Shown in pieces: positions 27,789 through 39,136 of a DNA stretch of 64,000 bases (the first letter of the stretch is position 1; the number at the start of each line of letters is the position of its first letter). The position numbers were made by a program, and so were the translations under genes. The DNA comes from Isoperla grammatica (Eukaryota; Arthropoda; Insecta; Plecoptera; Perlodidae): assembly GCA_945910005.1 (NCBI GenBank), contig OX246746.1, positions 33,691,305 to 33,755,304 of the forward strand, given 5' to 3'. The notes beneath the pieces are model-generated. The model was not told the origin of the DNA. It ran no database searches and saw only the letters and a program-made list of their open reading frames with translations.

Positions 27789-27869
27789 GACCGAGAGCCA
27801 ACGCCAGTGAAACCCCGAGAAGTGACGCCACCCGATGCGCCACTCGCGCCACCCCTACCGCCACCGCCG
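27789..27869 (+). CDS. Whirlin/dyschronic-like scaffold, short proline-rich exon
   Basis: An 81-nt exon between acceptor TTTGCAG (ends 27788) and donor GTAAGA (from 27870), phase 0 at both ends. It encodes 27 residues beginning DREPTPVKPRE and ending PLPPPP, a possible SH3 or EVH1 ligand. Whirlin also has a proline-rich region before its last PDZ. It is too short to be found by length alone; the splice sites, phase and the smooth run from PPPP into the MPPDSD start of the next exon support it. Moderate confidence. Confidence 0.6.
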
Positions 27870-29210
27870 GTAAGAATAAATTGACTTCATTGCACTTACT
27901 TTCACCAAAGATATGAATATTGTTTCCAATATACGTAACTTTAGTCTTGAATGGAGGTCCGAAAACATATGCTTGTTCCTCGATAGCCGGGGGCGGACGG
28001 GGATAAAAAGGCCCGGGATGCTGGGTTTCGGGGGAGGCCCGCACGAGGTGGCGTGGTGCAGCTGGGGTCTGGGGCAAAGCCGCAGCCGCCGGAGGCAAAT
28101 ACGCCGAAGACGTAAACATATTTTGGGGTTGCATTGAATTGTATGGCCTAAAATGCGATTTTAGGGCGCGATTACCAGAAGCCACCCTACCAGTACCACT
28201 ACCGGGCGCGTTATTCAAATTTTAAGGAAACGATATTCCAGGTATGCCTACGGTACGGCCATTAGTGTAACTGACAAGGACTAAATATTGTCACTCGCAA
28301 AATGCTAGCGTGCGAGCGGATTTGACAAGGTTTCCTGGGCGACGGGGGTCAGTGGTGAGTCTCTCCATGAAATAAAAATATTGATTGAATCATGACGTAT
28401 TAACTTTTTAATAACATTGTAATTCACATTGTGCATGCAACAAGGCAGGGCTTGTTCCCTACTTCCCCGCCCTTATAATCACCAAGCCGCGGACACGCGG
28501 CGCGCGGTATTTCAAAATAATACTTATAGTGGGGTTATGATTTTTTTTTAGCAATATACAGATAAGTATTTACATCATAGGAACTTTCTGGTGGCAGCCC
28601 GCGGGCCCGGACTGCCAAAGGGCCCGGATTTGCCCAGGGGCCCGGGATGCGATCGTATCCCGGCATCCCTAGCAAGTCCGCGCCTGTCGATGGCCGCCAT
28701 ATTCGCGCAGCCAATCAGCGGGTGGCTTATTTCGAATACGGACATTTGGTTGGCCAATGCTTCACTCATCTCATCACTCATCTATGACGAGCATTCACAC
28801 GGTTGCTGTGGAACGAGTTTGTGGTTGCTTGTTTCTTTACATTCTATTCTATTCATTCTATGCCCTCTTCCAATATTTCATGTAGACACTCTGTTTCAAC
28901 GAAAATCGACATATTCTTGGCGTTCTTACTTCTTTCACACATTCGCAAGGGCGATCTTCTGCTTGGTAGAGCGCCAGCTGTGTTAAGAATGACCAAGTAT
29001 GCGATCCAAGGATGTAAATTAAATGTTAGGAAGTATATAGAGAAGTAGAAAATTAGCTGGTATACTATTGGGCTCAGCTATTTCGTAAACATGAGACTAT
29101 AGTTACCGTTACTTTTGGGCAACTGTATCAGCAAATTTTTATATAGTAGTATCTTGTACTTTTAGTTGTCTAGATCCAGTTCGGTCCATGTGTGTGGATG
29201 CTTGTTTCAG
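27870..29210 (+). other. Intron 4 of the PDZ gene
   Basis: About 1.34 kb. It includes an antisense exon-like block (27900-28147) and a GC-rich block at 28590-28760 with two CCAAT motifs (near 28710 and 28753). Confidence 0.5.
27900..28147 (-). other. Exon-like open block on the antisense strand
   Basis: On the minus strand the block lies between an acceptor-like TTTTAG (ends 28148) and a strong donor, GTAAGTG (from 27899). It is open throughout and reads a Pro/Ala-rich peptide with SAYLPPAAAALPQTPAAP, FYPRPPPAIEEQAYVFGPPF and KVTYIGNNIHIFGE. Its GC content is far above the flanks. No family is recognised. It may be an internal exon of an unknown antisense gene, a captured gene fragment, or GC-rich chance. 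The frame has no ATG at its upstream limit. Confidence 0.3.
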
Positions 29211-29645
29211 ATGCCGCCTGACTCAGACAGCATCAGCAGTGGCCCGCCCGCCTGCCCCACCCCCGACTACGACAACCTGTCCGTGTCGTCAACGTCTACC
29301 ACAAAGCCGATTGGAGCTCCCTCCACTATTGCCATAACCCCGCCGGAAGGGAAACCTAGTCAACGTAGGAAGGGCGACGGAGATCGGGTGGAGATGATCT
29401 CCATAGAGTCATTCACCCTGAACAACCCGTCATCTCCGCAGCCGAAGCCGCCGGCTACCTACTTCGGCTCCAAGAAGCCCAAGGCTGTAGCGGTCACTAT
29501 CGGGGAGTATAAGACGGGGGTGGACCGAAGAAAACCCTCTCGGTTTGACTTCTTGGCGGCAGTGCCGGCGCCAGGAAGCTTACTGCAGAACGAGCTGGCT
29601 CAGACGCTTTCCCGCTCCAATCTCAGGAAGCAGACGGAGCCTCTG
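29211..29645 (+). CDS. Whirlin/dyschronic-like scaffold, large Ser/Pro-rich exon
   Basis: A 435-nt exon (145 codons, phase 0 at both ends), with acceptor CTTGTTTCAG ending 29210 and donor GTACGT from 29646. The protein begins MPPDSDSISSGPP, contains PTPDYDNLSVSS and a GEYKTGVDRRKPSRFDFLAA segment, and ends near SRNLRKQTEPL-type text (positions about 29610-29645). It is a disordered linker with possible phosphorylation and adaptor sites. GC content and codon use stand out sharply from the AT-rich intron around it. The ATG at the exon start need not be a translation start. Confidence 0.7.
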
Positions 29646-30126
29646 GTACGTGATATTCGGTTGAGTTGGGATCGGTGAATAGATCAACTTTTTTCATTTT
29701 CTTTCCAATTCCTTCCCTGACAACTGGATTTTGAAAAATTAAGTGGAAAAAATGTACTTTCAAAAGTCAATGTTTATTTCAAAGATTAACTTCCGTATGC
29801 TGTGCATATATAAAATTTAAAACGGTGGACCAACATCCTTATGCTAAACAGTCTTTGTTTTGAATTACACTTGTGCATTTTTGCTTTTTGCATAGTCATC
29901 TCTTTACGACGACAAGGTTTCTCGTAGGCCTACATTAAACACAAGTGCTGTGACTACAGTTTCTTGGTTTGCTATAACCCTGCCTTACCTCACACAGTCA
30001 CGTTTTATAGTCTAACCTTACGATAACAATGGCCAAGTTGCATCCACTATTATTATTGCGCCTTTCCTCGTCTTTGCACTAGGACTAGTCTGGAAAAACT
30101 ATTTCTTCTTCGTTTTTGTTTTCTAG
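29646..30126 (+). other. Intron 5 of the PDZ gene
   Basis: 481 bp, GT-AG, AT-rich with a T-rich acceptor tract. Nothing else seen. Confidence 0.55.
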
Positions 30127-30497
30127 GAAAATGAATTAAAAGGAACCCATACTGAGTCTACTAGTACCAAAGGAACGGGCACGAACTGTATTATTTCACA
30201 AACTGACCTAATCCATAGAACGTTCACCAAACATCCAACATCTTCAGCATATTCTTCCTGTGTCCAAACCATTAAAAATATGACTCCCAACGGCACAAGT
30301 GCGTCCATCAATCCTTCGACCAATAAGATCGCCAACAACAGAGTAACGATTCGAATACCAGTATCCGAGAGCGACACTGGAAGTGGAACGCTCAACGGCA
30401 TCTTAAAGAACGCCCCTGGTACGAGTGTGACGGAGTTGAACACTGGCTCGAAGCACAGAAACTTGTTCCAGCAGAAGAGTATATCCTTTGGGGAGAC
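30127..30497 (+). CDS. Whirlin/dyschronic-like scaffold, exon ending in phase 2
   Basis: Exon from acceptor TTTTCTAG (ends 30126), open in phase 0 for 123 codons plus two bases. It encodes a polar Ser/Thr/Asn-rich linker with RVTIRIPVSESDTG and ends LFQQKSISFGE. At 30498 there is a good donor (GTAAGA). If unspliced, the frame stops at TAA 30499-30501. No AATAAA signal lies close downstream, and the family normally has a third PDZ after this linker, so I prefer a splice donor. The rest of the gene would then lie beyond 64000. Confidence 0.65.
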
Positions 30498-31010
30498 GTA
30501 AGAGTGTTGTACTAAGCATTGCATGCCTCTCAATCTCATTCACTGTCATGAAACAGTAAACACGCATGCATGCAGATATATCAGCCACACACTCTGTCAT
30601 GAAACACACACGCATGGTTGTATACAGCTGAACACACTTAGCTCTTTTCTGCTAGCATGCCACTCACTCATTCTTTGTAAGTTATGAAACACGCTTAGCT
30701 GCATGCTGTCACTGATTCGCTCTAATTTTATGAGAGATGTCACACTCTTACTTCTCCTCCCTTGCACCCTTGCTGTCTCACACTAGGCTATGAGGGGAGG
30801 GAATACACTCTTGCTGTGAGATATATTAAAACAATGATAGTATTATGTACACTCCTATTTTCTTCTTGCATTTCTTGTTTTCTGACACATACCCTATAAC
30901 AGTGGTTCCCTAACTTTTGCTACTTGTGTACTACGTACAAATATAACATCCATCCACGAGCCATTAGGCTTCGGTGGGGAGGGGGGGGGGGAGGGGAGTT
31001 CAAGATTGCC
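30498..31010. other. Start of the following intron, or 3' flank
   Basis: Short CACACACG/CATGCATG-rich text near 30560-30660. At 30899 a CAGTGGTTCCCTAACTTTT phrase resembles a hAT left end, but no matching right end was found. There is a G-rich run at 30975-30998. Confidence 0.4.
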
Positions 31011-31014
31011 TTGA

Positions 31015-31686
31015 AGGGTTAGTCAGATGAAAAACTAAAACACTATCATTTGTATATGTCCACCCTCAAATATGGAAAACATGACTAAAAGATACCATCA
31101 TTTAAAAGCAGGCGGTTAAAAAATTAAAGAACACGCGATTTTTTGGCTTGTTGCTACCAAGTAGCACCGAGCAACTTTTCTCATGGTAATTTCCATGCAC
31201 AAAAAATGTTGCCTCGAGATAATAAAACCACCGCTAAAATAGGGCACTTATCAAAAATCGATCAGCAGGTAAAATGTGCATCGTTTCCCTACCGATAACA
31301 TGCTTCTTAGTACGAACGTGTACTTCTACAAAATGCCCTGCAATTAATTTTCTTGTGACTTGATGTCAAGAAAAGTTGCAATCTGTTTTGAGCGGTACTG
31401 TCCGCAGTCGCCGAGTGTTTCGCGGAGCGCTGGCTGGACTCGTATTACACAATGAGTGCTCTGTCTATCAGGCAGGCGTTAGCGACCTCAGAACCTATAC
31501 AGCTGTACTATGCTTTAAAAGAAAAATGCAGCAGAGCTTGCAAAGTGAATCTTATAGAATAGCTAAATGTTCACTATTTTTTTTCTTGCATTGAAGTAAC
31601 CTATATCAATTTTATTTTACACATAACTGAATTTCATGCACTTATGACTCATTTGTGATTTTTTAGTTTGTCATCTGACTAATCGT
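31015..31686. mobile_element. TTAA-target MITE, older copy
   Basis: A 672-bp element related, in reverse orientation, to 57076-57748. Its ends are AGGGTTAGTCAGATGA and the complement of ACGATTAGTCAGATGA. The flanks are TTGA (31011-31014) and TTAA (31687-31690), a decayed TTAA duplication. It has no transposase. Confidence 0.7.
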
Positions 31687-32103
31687 TTAAAGGCCCACTA
31701 AACCCAAACATACATATCGAGTCATTAGACGCTGATGCTTTTACGCAAGTCGAATGAAAAAGTCCCACTGCTCAGCGAGGCTTCGTTCGCCCTACAGCGC
31801 AGGTTTCGTTTTGTCTGTGACATAGACCGATAGGGGTTCGATCGTGTGGCTGATATCCCCAGAAACAACGTCTTACTTCCACGTCTCGTAACTCACTCAA
31901 TTGTAGCCCGATTTCCGAATGAGTGACATCGACGTATTCTGCAAATCATTGTGATTATTGTGAGTTGTTGTATTTGTCGATTCTGACATATTCGAGGTTT
32001 TTTTGATGATGGAAACAAAACCTTGTAATTGCCCGCCCGCTAATAGCATGCGCTATACCGAGTCCACGCATAAGGCTTCAAACGACCGAATTGATTGTAA
32101 TAC

Positions 32104-32448
32104 TGTCATGTAGCAAATCATACGGTAACCGGAGACACCAGAGTACCACATGGGGCGCAGCTACTCTGGGCCTGCCGTATGATCTGCCCAACGACGGGAT
32201 CTTTGTACATTGGTTATTTATTAGATTCGAGCCACAGATAACAGACACAAGATAACACAGGGTGTACACACAATATATGTAAACGAACCCACGCTTCTAC
32301 ACACCACGGTAACTTCCACCTCTACGTGTGTCCCCGTGTCCCTCTGTCTCCTGTAGGCACGTCTCGTTCACGTTTGTCTAGTTCCGGACCTTCTCAAACT
32401 CTCCTGTCTAGAGCTCTCTTTCATCTTTTTCTTGTTGCCATAGCAAGA

Positions 32449-32484
<36 letters not shown>

Positions 32485-32555
32485 AAAACACAAACCACAC
32501 GACCACGACCCCTAGATCGATAACAACGAAACGATAAAGAGATCGTTTCATGACA
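32104..32555 (-). repeat. 3' LTR of the Gypsy element
   Basis: 452 bp, including an (AAT)n run at about 32450-32481, longer than in the other LTR. Confidence 0.85.
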
Positions 32556-32878
32556 TCTTTCCCCCTTGGGACAAAAATCGGCCTCAAGTTTTTGTTTTTT
32601 TCGTGTCTGGTTTGCAACTACAACAATACAATACAATATTGCCACATTGTAGGCGATTAGTTCCTTGAGATATTGCAATTAACTCGTCGAAACACTCCGT
32701 ACCGTAGAAATTTCGCAAATGCCAAATGTAGCAATCTGGTAGATCTGCGGTCAATACACATGTGGAAGGTGGTTGAACTGGCCGTACGCATAACGCAAAG
32801 CATTCAGAATGTGTAAACACCCCTACTACAGATCAAAAACCACCTCGTCCATGTGATGACCCGATCCACTCTTCAACA

Positions 32879-34325
32879 CTAATCTCTTGAAAAATAAAAA
32901 CAATTTCTAATCTTGCCAGGGTTGCTGCCATTTTGCCGGATCATAATACTTTTTGAGACGGGAAACATGTATTGTATAACATCAGTCATTATTTTTCCCT
33001 TCTTGTTCATCTTAACTTCGTACGTCAAATCCGATAATTTGGTCACAATTTTATACGGTCCAAGCCAACAATGCTGAAATTTTTCCACCTGGCCCACTTT
33101 ACGAATAGGAAAGAACACCTTGACATAATCTCCAACCTCATAGTCAACCTGACGATGGCCAACGTCAAAGTATTTTTTCTGTCTCTCTTGTTCTTTCTTG
33201 ATAACGTCAAGCACGATCGTGCGAGCCTCACGAACTTGTTGCAATCGCTCCTCCGTTGTTTCACCTAGCTGCAAATCCGGCTGTAATCCTGCATCGATAG
33301 GAAGTGTTGGTTCCCGACCGTATAACAAGTAAAACGGCGTGTACTTTGTCGTCGCTTGGATGGACACGCTATACGAAAACGTACACAATTTCACATATTC
33401 GTCCCAATTGTCGTGCTTCGAGTTGACAAACATGGAGAGAGCAGTTCCTAACACGCCATTGTAGGACTCCGTCAACCTGTTCGTCTGAGGGCGGTAACTC
33501 GAACACTAAATGGTCCTAATACCCAAATTGCGCACAATCTCAGTAACCAAATTGCTTCTAAATACCGCCCCTCGATCGCTGAGCAAGACCCGGGGACAAG
33601 AATGTCGACAAATCACATCATCAACAATGAAAGTTGCCACGTCAGGAGCCGTACCAGATGGAAGTGGTTTCGCTTCAGCCCACTTCGATGTGTAATCTGT
33701 TGCACACACTATCCATTTGTTGCCATTTCTAGTTTTTCTAAGGGGACCCAACAAGTCGATTCCAATCATATCAAAAACTGTTCCTACAGGAATAGGTTGT
33801 AGAAGTCCCGCCGGTTTCAAACGAGGACTCTTTTTTGACTGGCAGTCCCCACAAGACTGCACATATTTTTCCCCCTCTCGAGCCATGTTATCCCAGTAAA
33901 ACCTAGAGCGCGCTTTACCATATGTCTTCATGTAACCGAAATGAGCCCCTCCCGACGGACTGTCATGTAAATCATACAACACTTCAACGTTCAAACTTTG
34001 CAGAATAACCACTAACTTGTCCGAACCAGGTAACACGAAATTCTTCCCATAAAATGCCGCTGTCCATTATGTAGCTGCGTGTTTTCCGTCGAACTTTAGA
34101 GGTTGCACTGTCGGGGTCAGCCATTGCATCCATAATCCCAGCTAAATCCATATCCTCTCGCTGCGAACGCGCAATGTCAGCCATATCGAGTGCCATTGTC
34201 AGCACCTCTAACTCGTCGTCGCGATTATCCAAATCATGCACATCATCAGGCAGCAATCGTGACATACAATCAGCATCAAGATGACGTTTCCCGCTTTTGT
34301 ACACAATCTCTATGTCATATGGCAT
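32879..34325 (-). pseudogene. Gypsy integrase, broken
   Basis: A linker frame (34325-33984) runs into an integrase frame (34036-33506). That frame has the zinc-binding His-His-Cys-Cys region ending CGDCQSKK and catalytic Asp residues in IDLLGPL and LLSDRGAVF. A TAG at 33506-33508 interrupts it. The same frame resumes with the catalytic Glu in LTESYNGVLG and a C-terminal DNA-binding part to 32879. Confidence 0.8.
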
Positions 34326-36296
34326 AATCCATTAATGCTGTCGACCAGCGCAACAAACGACCCCCTTGTACACGGTTTTTTCGCAGATAACACAATGCAC
34401 AATGGTCCACTATCACCTGAAATGAACGACCCCACAAGAAATGACGGAAATAACGTACTGCCCACACGACTGCAAGGCATTCGAGTTCATAAATTGCGTA
34501 GTTCACTTCAGCACTAGACAAGCGCCGGGACGCATAACCAATGGGATGACAGTCCCCATCCTCCATCTGTTGTACCAGGACAGCGCCTAAGCCCACCTTC
34601 GATGCGTCCGTCCGCAATTGAATCGGCGCCGTATGCGAAAAATGCCGTAACACCGGTGCGGAAAGCAACTTTTGCAATGTCCGAAAAGCTATTTCTTGCT
34701 CCGGTCCCCACACAAATTTGACCTGCTTCCTTGTTAGGTTTGTAAGAGGCGCTGCAATTACGCTAAAGTCTTTAACAAACTTCCTGTAGAAAGACGCCAA
34801 ACCTATGAACGAGCGAAGCTGCTTTAATTTCTTCGGTGTTTGAAAATTCTGGACAGCCCTGATTGTGTCCGCTGTTGGCAATATGCCCTTGTCACTTACC
34901 ATGTGTCCCAAAACCTTAAGTTCGTTATATCCAAAGACACACTTTTCAGGGTTAAGCGTCATGTTCACATCTACAAACTTTTGCAACACTAACGTCAACC
35001 GCTCGAGATGCTGATCATAATCCTCAGCCATAACAATGACGTCATCTTAATAGCACAGACAAGAAATAAACTTCAAAGCACCTAGAACTTTATCCATAGT
35101 AGCTTTGAAAATAGCTGTTGAAGACCAAGCCCAAATGGTAAAACGTTCCAAGTATAAAGACCGACTGGGGTAGTTAAAGAGACATACTTCCGAGATTCTT
35201 CAACCAAAGGAAGTTGCCAAAATCCTGAAAATAGATCGATTGTCGAAAATATGGTCGACCCAGTCAAATACGAGAGAATGTCCTCAATATTTGAACTCGG
35301 AAAGGAACATGTACGTATTTTCTCATTTAACTGACGTAAATCACAGCACATTCTCATTTTACCATTTTTCTTTTTTACTAAAACAATGGAACTCGCCCAT
35401 TTCGACGTCGAAGGACTAATTACCCCGACTGTCAACATGGCGTCAATCTGCTCACGAATAATTTCCCGCTCCTTGTGACTGACCCTGTATGGCTGTCTAC
35501 GCACAGGTGTCGTGTCGGCCATATCAATAACATACTCTCCAACATTGCACCGACCCATCAAATCTATTGTCTATGCAAATACTTCATGGAACTGCGTCAA
35601 AACGTTCTTTATACGTGACCGCTGCTCTGGAGGCAATGTTTTGCAAATGTCCAGTAGCTCAATGTCCGCGGAGACGTCACGCGTCTCATTCACCAGTTGC
35701 TCGGTGGCGGCTTGCTCACCCCGCGAGTTATCCTCCGTCAACACGCAAGCATCTACGCTACGAACTGTCTCAGCCTCAGTCAGACTACCCAACACGTCAC
35801 CAGCATATACCTGACACACTTGGGGCGAAACATTAGCTACCCACATAATAGCCATTGACTCCCGTCGTAGAAAACTACTGGGCATAAGCAAACCCTTGGT
35901 ATGCATTAACGACAGCGTAGGTTCAAACACATACGACTCACACCACATGTCACCATCAACCTTAAATTGAACCTCTGTAATTGCACCCGCAGCAAGACAC
36001 ATTGACTTAGACACCACGAGATTCAGAGTTATTTCCTCGTCAACCTGAATGTTATTTAAAAACTCTGCTGACTCAGCCTCCTCTAGTTGCAGATCATAGC
36101 ACAGAGCATCATTCGCAAATGACACTCGAACATGAGCTGTGCCATTGCATGCCGATATACTAAACTAATTGTAGTCAATAACGACACCATACGTCACACT
36201 GAAATCATTCCCTAAAATACAATCCACCGAAAAACCATCCACAGCAATAACATCGGCCAAGAACGACACACCGCTAATAGACACTAGCTCCTTCAT
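34315..36296 (-). pseudogene. Gypsy reverse transcriptase and RNase H, multiply broken
   Basis: The frame from 36296 is interrupted by TAG at 36165-36167 and 35571-35573. RT fingers and palm lie at 35561-35082 (SIVLVKKKNGKMRMCCDLRQLN, then STIDLFSGFWQLPL). A frameshift near 35100-35130 follows. At 35037-35055 the catalytic aspartate pair (DDVIVM) is preceded by an in-frame TAA at the variable position of the YxDD motif. The next frame (35031-34315) carries thumb and RNase H (TDASKVGLGAVLVQQ). It is inactive. Confidence 0.8.
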
Positions 36297-36825
36297 CTTT
36301 GCCCACTACTCGCAAAGAAGCGTTGTAAGCAGTGCGCAGCAACAAACATGCAATAGGCTTAAGCTGGACATGAGGCACTCTTGCCGCATTAATGCACGAT
36401 ACTCGTGCTCCTGAATCAAGCAACGTATTCAACGTTACGTCCCCGAATTGTATCTGAACCCCTAAGGCTCCTGTAGTCCGAATAACCACAATGTCTTCCT
36501 GAACAACACATCCACGAGTTGATAAGGGGGTTATTTCTGTGGGACAATCTACCCTACCACAATCACTATTAATTCCTGAACGAGCAACAACTCGCATCCC
36601 GCGACATATATCACCCTCATCCTTGACAACCAACTGAGCAGCTAACTTAGGACTGTGATCTGTACAAGGGATAACTGGACCATCCAGGAAAGAAGCGTAT
36701 AATAAGGGAAACTCCTTCAAAAACATTTTCCTATGAATGTCCCGTTCCCACCATGCTGAACATTCCTTATACTTTCTCTTCCCTCCTGTAGGTGACTGTC
36801 GATACCCAACCGGAGCCCCTTGCAT
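36274..36825 (-). pseudogene. Gypsy protease region
   Basis: 183-codon frame with the aspartic-protease signature LLDSGARVSCI. It lies in a different frame from gag. It ends at a stop around 36274, while the continuing similarity is in another frame from about 36296 down, so a frameshift lies there. Confidence 0.65.
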
Positions 36826-36895
36826 GTCCGGTCGGGATATTAGTTTCCCGACGCCTGCCGATGATCAGAAACAAATCTTGATCCCTATGTTGTGC

Positions 36896-37948
36896 CTAAG
36901 AGGCTTGAAACTGTACACAGTCTCTAATAAAGTGCCCTTGTTTTTCACAAAAGAAACAAACAGGCCTGCCGCCTGTATTCCGTTGATTCGTCCGGTGATA
37001 TACTACCCCTGAAGGACCGGGTCGACTGTCTTGTGAAGCCGATTAGAATTCGAACTGATGCAACCGGGTAGTCAGAGCCGATACTTGCTTCGCCAAGTCT
37101 CTAACCACAACAACCAACTGCGAAACAGCCGTGTCCGTTGACGATACTATGGGCGCCACCGTTTGAGGAAGAAAACTCCCTACAACCATGCCATTACGAA
37201 CAGCTTCCACTTGCTGAAGTGTGTCCAACAACGCATCGACTGTTGGGAATCTCTTCCCTACCACCCCCTCTGCCAAGTCTGGTCGAAGACCACGGATACA
37301 CCACTGCACCCTATCAGCATTCGACATCTTAATGTCGACCTTGTCACACAAACGAAGACGGTCGAAAATATAGTCTTCGGAAGACTCACCCAGCCGTTGA
37401 AGCCTCTGCCCTAAAAGGAGTATCCAGTATTGGATGTCCCCCTTATTTCCAAAAACATGAAGGAATTGAGCTTTCACAGCCGCCCACTGCAAAAGCTCCG
37501 GCGCTGTACAGTCTGCAGGTGCCCCCGCCGCTGCACGTGCCTCCACAGTCTCATACCAAGTTAACTGAGTACCTGACAAATACAAAGGCAACATGGACAG
37601 CTTCTTGTCGTCCACCCATCCATTCGCTTTTGCCGCCCTCTCAAACGCTGCCATCCACCTATCGGCATCATCCGCCCCCGCCTGAAACCTCGTAGGCACA
37701 ACCTGTGGAGGATGAATGTTGTCTACAGCAGTTTCCGCTCCAGGCACACCAACTAATACACCACCGAGCTCGTCTACAGGGCTATCAGGAGGAAAATGAG
37801 TCAAAAAAGCCTTCTCAGCAATCTGGCTCGACTCACCCTGCGTCACTCTAGCGTACTCCAGCAAGCGTTCTGCAGATGACAAGTTCGCCAGTACTCCCAC
37901 ACCACGAAGAACACGCCGCAAAGTACGATCGTCTGGGACCGGAAACAT
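36896..37948 (-). pseudogene. Gypsy gag with zinc knuckle, interrupted
   Basis: A 301-codon frame (37948-37043) has the usual retrotransposon gag core (a Trp-rich helix near WMAAFERAAKANGW, then LGESSEDYIFDRLRLC). It stops at TAA 37043-37045. In the same frame beyond the stop lies a CCHC zinc knuckle, CFFCEKQGHFIRDC (about 36920-36960), followed by TAG at 36896-36898. Whether the first stop is a mutation or a natural recoding site cannot be decided; decay elsewhere suggests mutation. Confidence 0.75.
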
Positions 37949-38075
37949 GCGCTAGATATCCTTTAGACCGCAAGCCAAACACCCTCCAAAGCAAAAGAAA
38001 AATGAAGACACAGACAAACCAAAGTAACGTTCAAACTTATCGCGGTTAAAATCTACCCGACGCCTCCACCACACC

Positions 38076-38516
38076 TGTCTTGTAGCAAATCATACGGTAC
38101 CCGGAGACACCAGAGTACCACATGGGGCGCAGCTACTCTGGGCCTGCCGTATGATCTGCCCAACGACGGGATCTTTGTACATTGGTTATTTATTAGATTC
38201 GAGACACAGATAATAAACACAAGATAACACAGGGTGTACACACAATATATGTAAACGAACCCACGCTTGTACACACCACGGTAACTTCCACCTCTACGTG
38301 TGTCCCCGTGTCCTTCTGTCTCCTGTAGGCACGTCTCGTTCACGTGTGTCTGGTTCCGGACCTTCTCAAACTCTCCTGTCTAGAGCTCTCTTCCATATTT
38401 TTCTTGTTGCCATAGCAAGAGAATAATAATAATTAAAAAAAAAAAAAAACACAAACCACACGACCACGACCCCTAGATCGATAACAACGAAACGATAGGG
38501 AGATCGTTTCATGACA
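38076..38516 (-). repeat. 5' LTR of the Gypsy element
   Basis: 441 bp. Its AAT run is shortened and followed by an A-run (38436-38449). Confidence 0.85.
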
Positions 38517-39136
38517 ATACGACGATTGAATTTGCTATCAGTTTCTGTATCAAACTGTCATCTTTCGTACCAAGGAAACAGATTTTCGCTGTACCCACAA
38601 ACAAATTACTTACGACGTGTTATTTGAAACGGTGTTGTCGCAATGAGCCGGGCGTAGAGAGAAAGTACGCATGATTTTAGCGGGCGGGCGATTACAAGGT
38701 TTTGTTTCCATCATCAAAAAATCCTCGCATATGTCAGAATCAACAAAAACAACCACTCACAATAATCACAATGATTTACAGATTACGTCGATGTCACTCA
38801 TTTGGAAATCGGGCTACAATTGAGTGAGTTACGAGACGTGGAAGTGAGACGTTGTTTCTCGCGTCAACTTTAATGGGGATTTCAGCCACACGATCGAACC
38901 CCTATCGGTCTACGTCACAGGCAAAACGAAACCTGCGCTGTAGGGCGAACGAAGCCTCGCTGAGCGGTGGGACGTTTTAATTCGACTTATGTAAAAGCGT
39001 CAGCGTCTAATGACTCTATATGTATGTTTGGGTTTAGTGGGCCTTTGATATAAAGATGTCCACGCATATGCCGAGGGATATTCCCCAAAAAATATATTAA
39101 CAAAGTATTATGTTGGAATTAAAATAGACAACTTAA

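Larger units (their letters stand above)
32104..38516 (-). mobile_element. Ty3/Gypsy LTR retrotransposon, decayed
   Basis: LTRs at 32104-32555 (452 bp) and 38076-38516 (441 bp) start TGTC and end GACA. Both sides carry ATAC (32100-32103 and 38517-38520). They differ by about a dozen substitutions and by an AAT-microsatellite length change. Read on the minus strand, a primer-site candidate TGGTGGAGGC lies a few bases after the right LTR, and a purine tract AAGGGGGAAAGA precedes the left LTR. Domain order is gag, zinc knuckle, protease, RT, RNase H, integrase, hence Ty3/Gypsy. Many stops and frameshifts break it. Confidence 0.9.
31691..39044. mobile_element. Second TTAA-type MITE, split by a Gypsy element
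   Basis: The left end AGGCCCACTAAACCCAAACA and the complementary right end (TTTGGGTTTAGTGGGCCT) carry inverted arms of over 350 bp (31691-32050 and 38680-39044). The flanks are TTAA (31687-31690) and TTGA (39045-39048). Without the nested Gypsy element it would be about 0.94 kb. It shares its left TTAA with the right edge of the neighbouring MITE. Confidence 0.7.

Noticed and set aside
30123..30539. 138-codon minus-strand frame
   Set aside because: Opposite-strand shadow of the well-supported + strand exon at 30127-30497.
30899..30998. CAGTGGTTCCCTAACTTTT, like a hAT left end
   Set aside because: No complementary right end or 8-bp duplication found.
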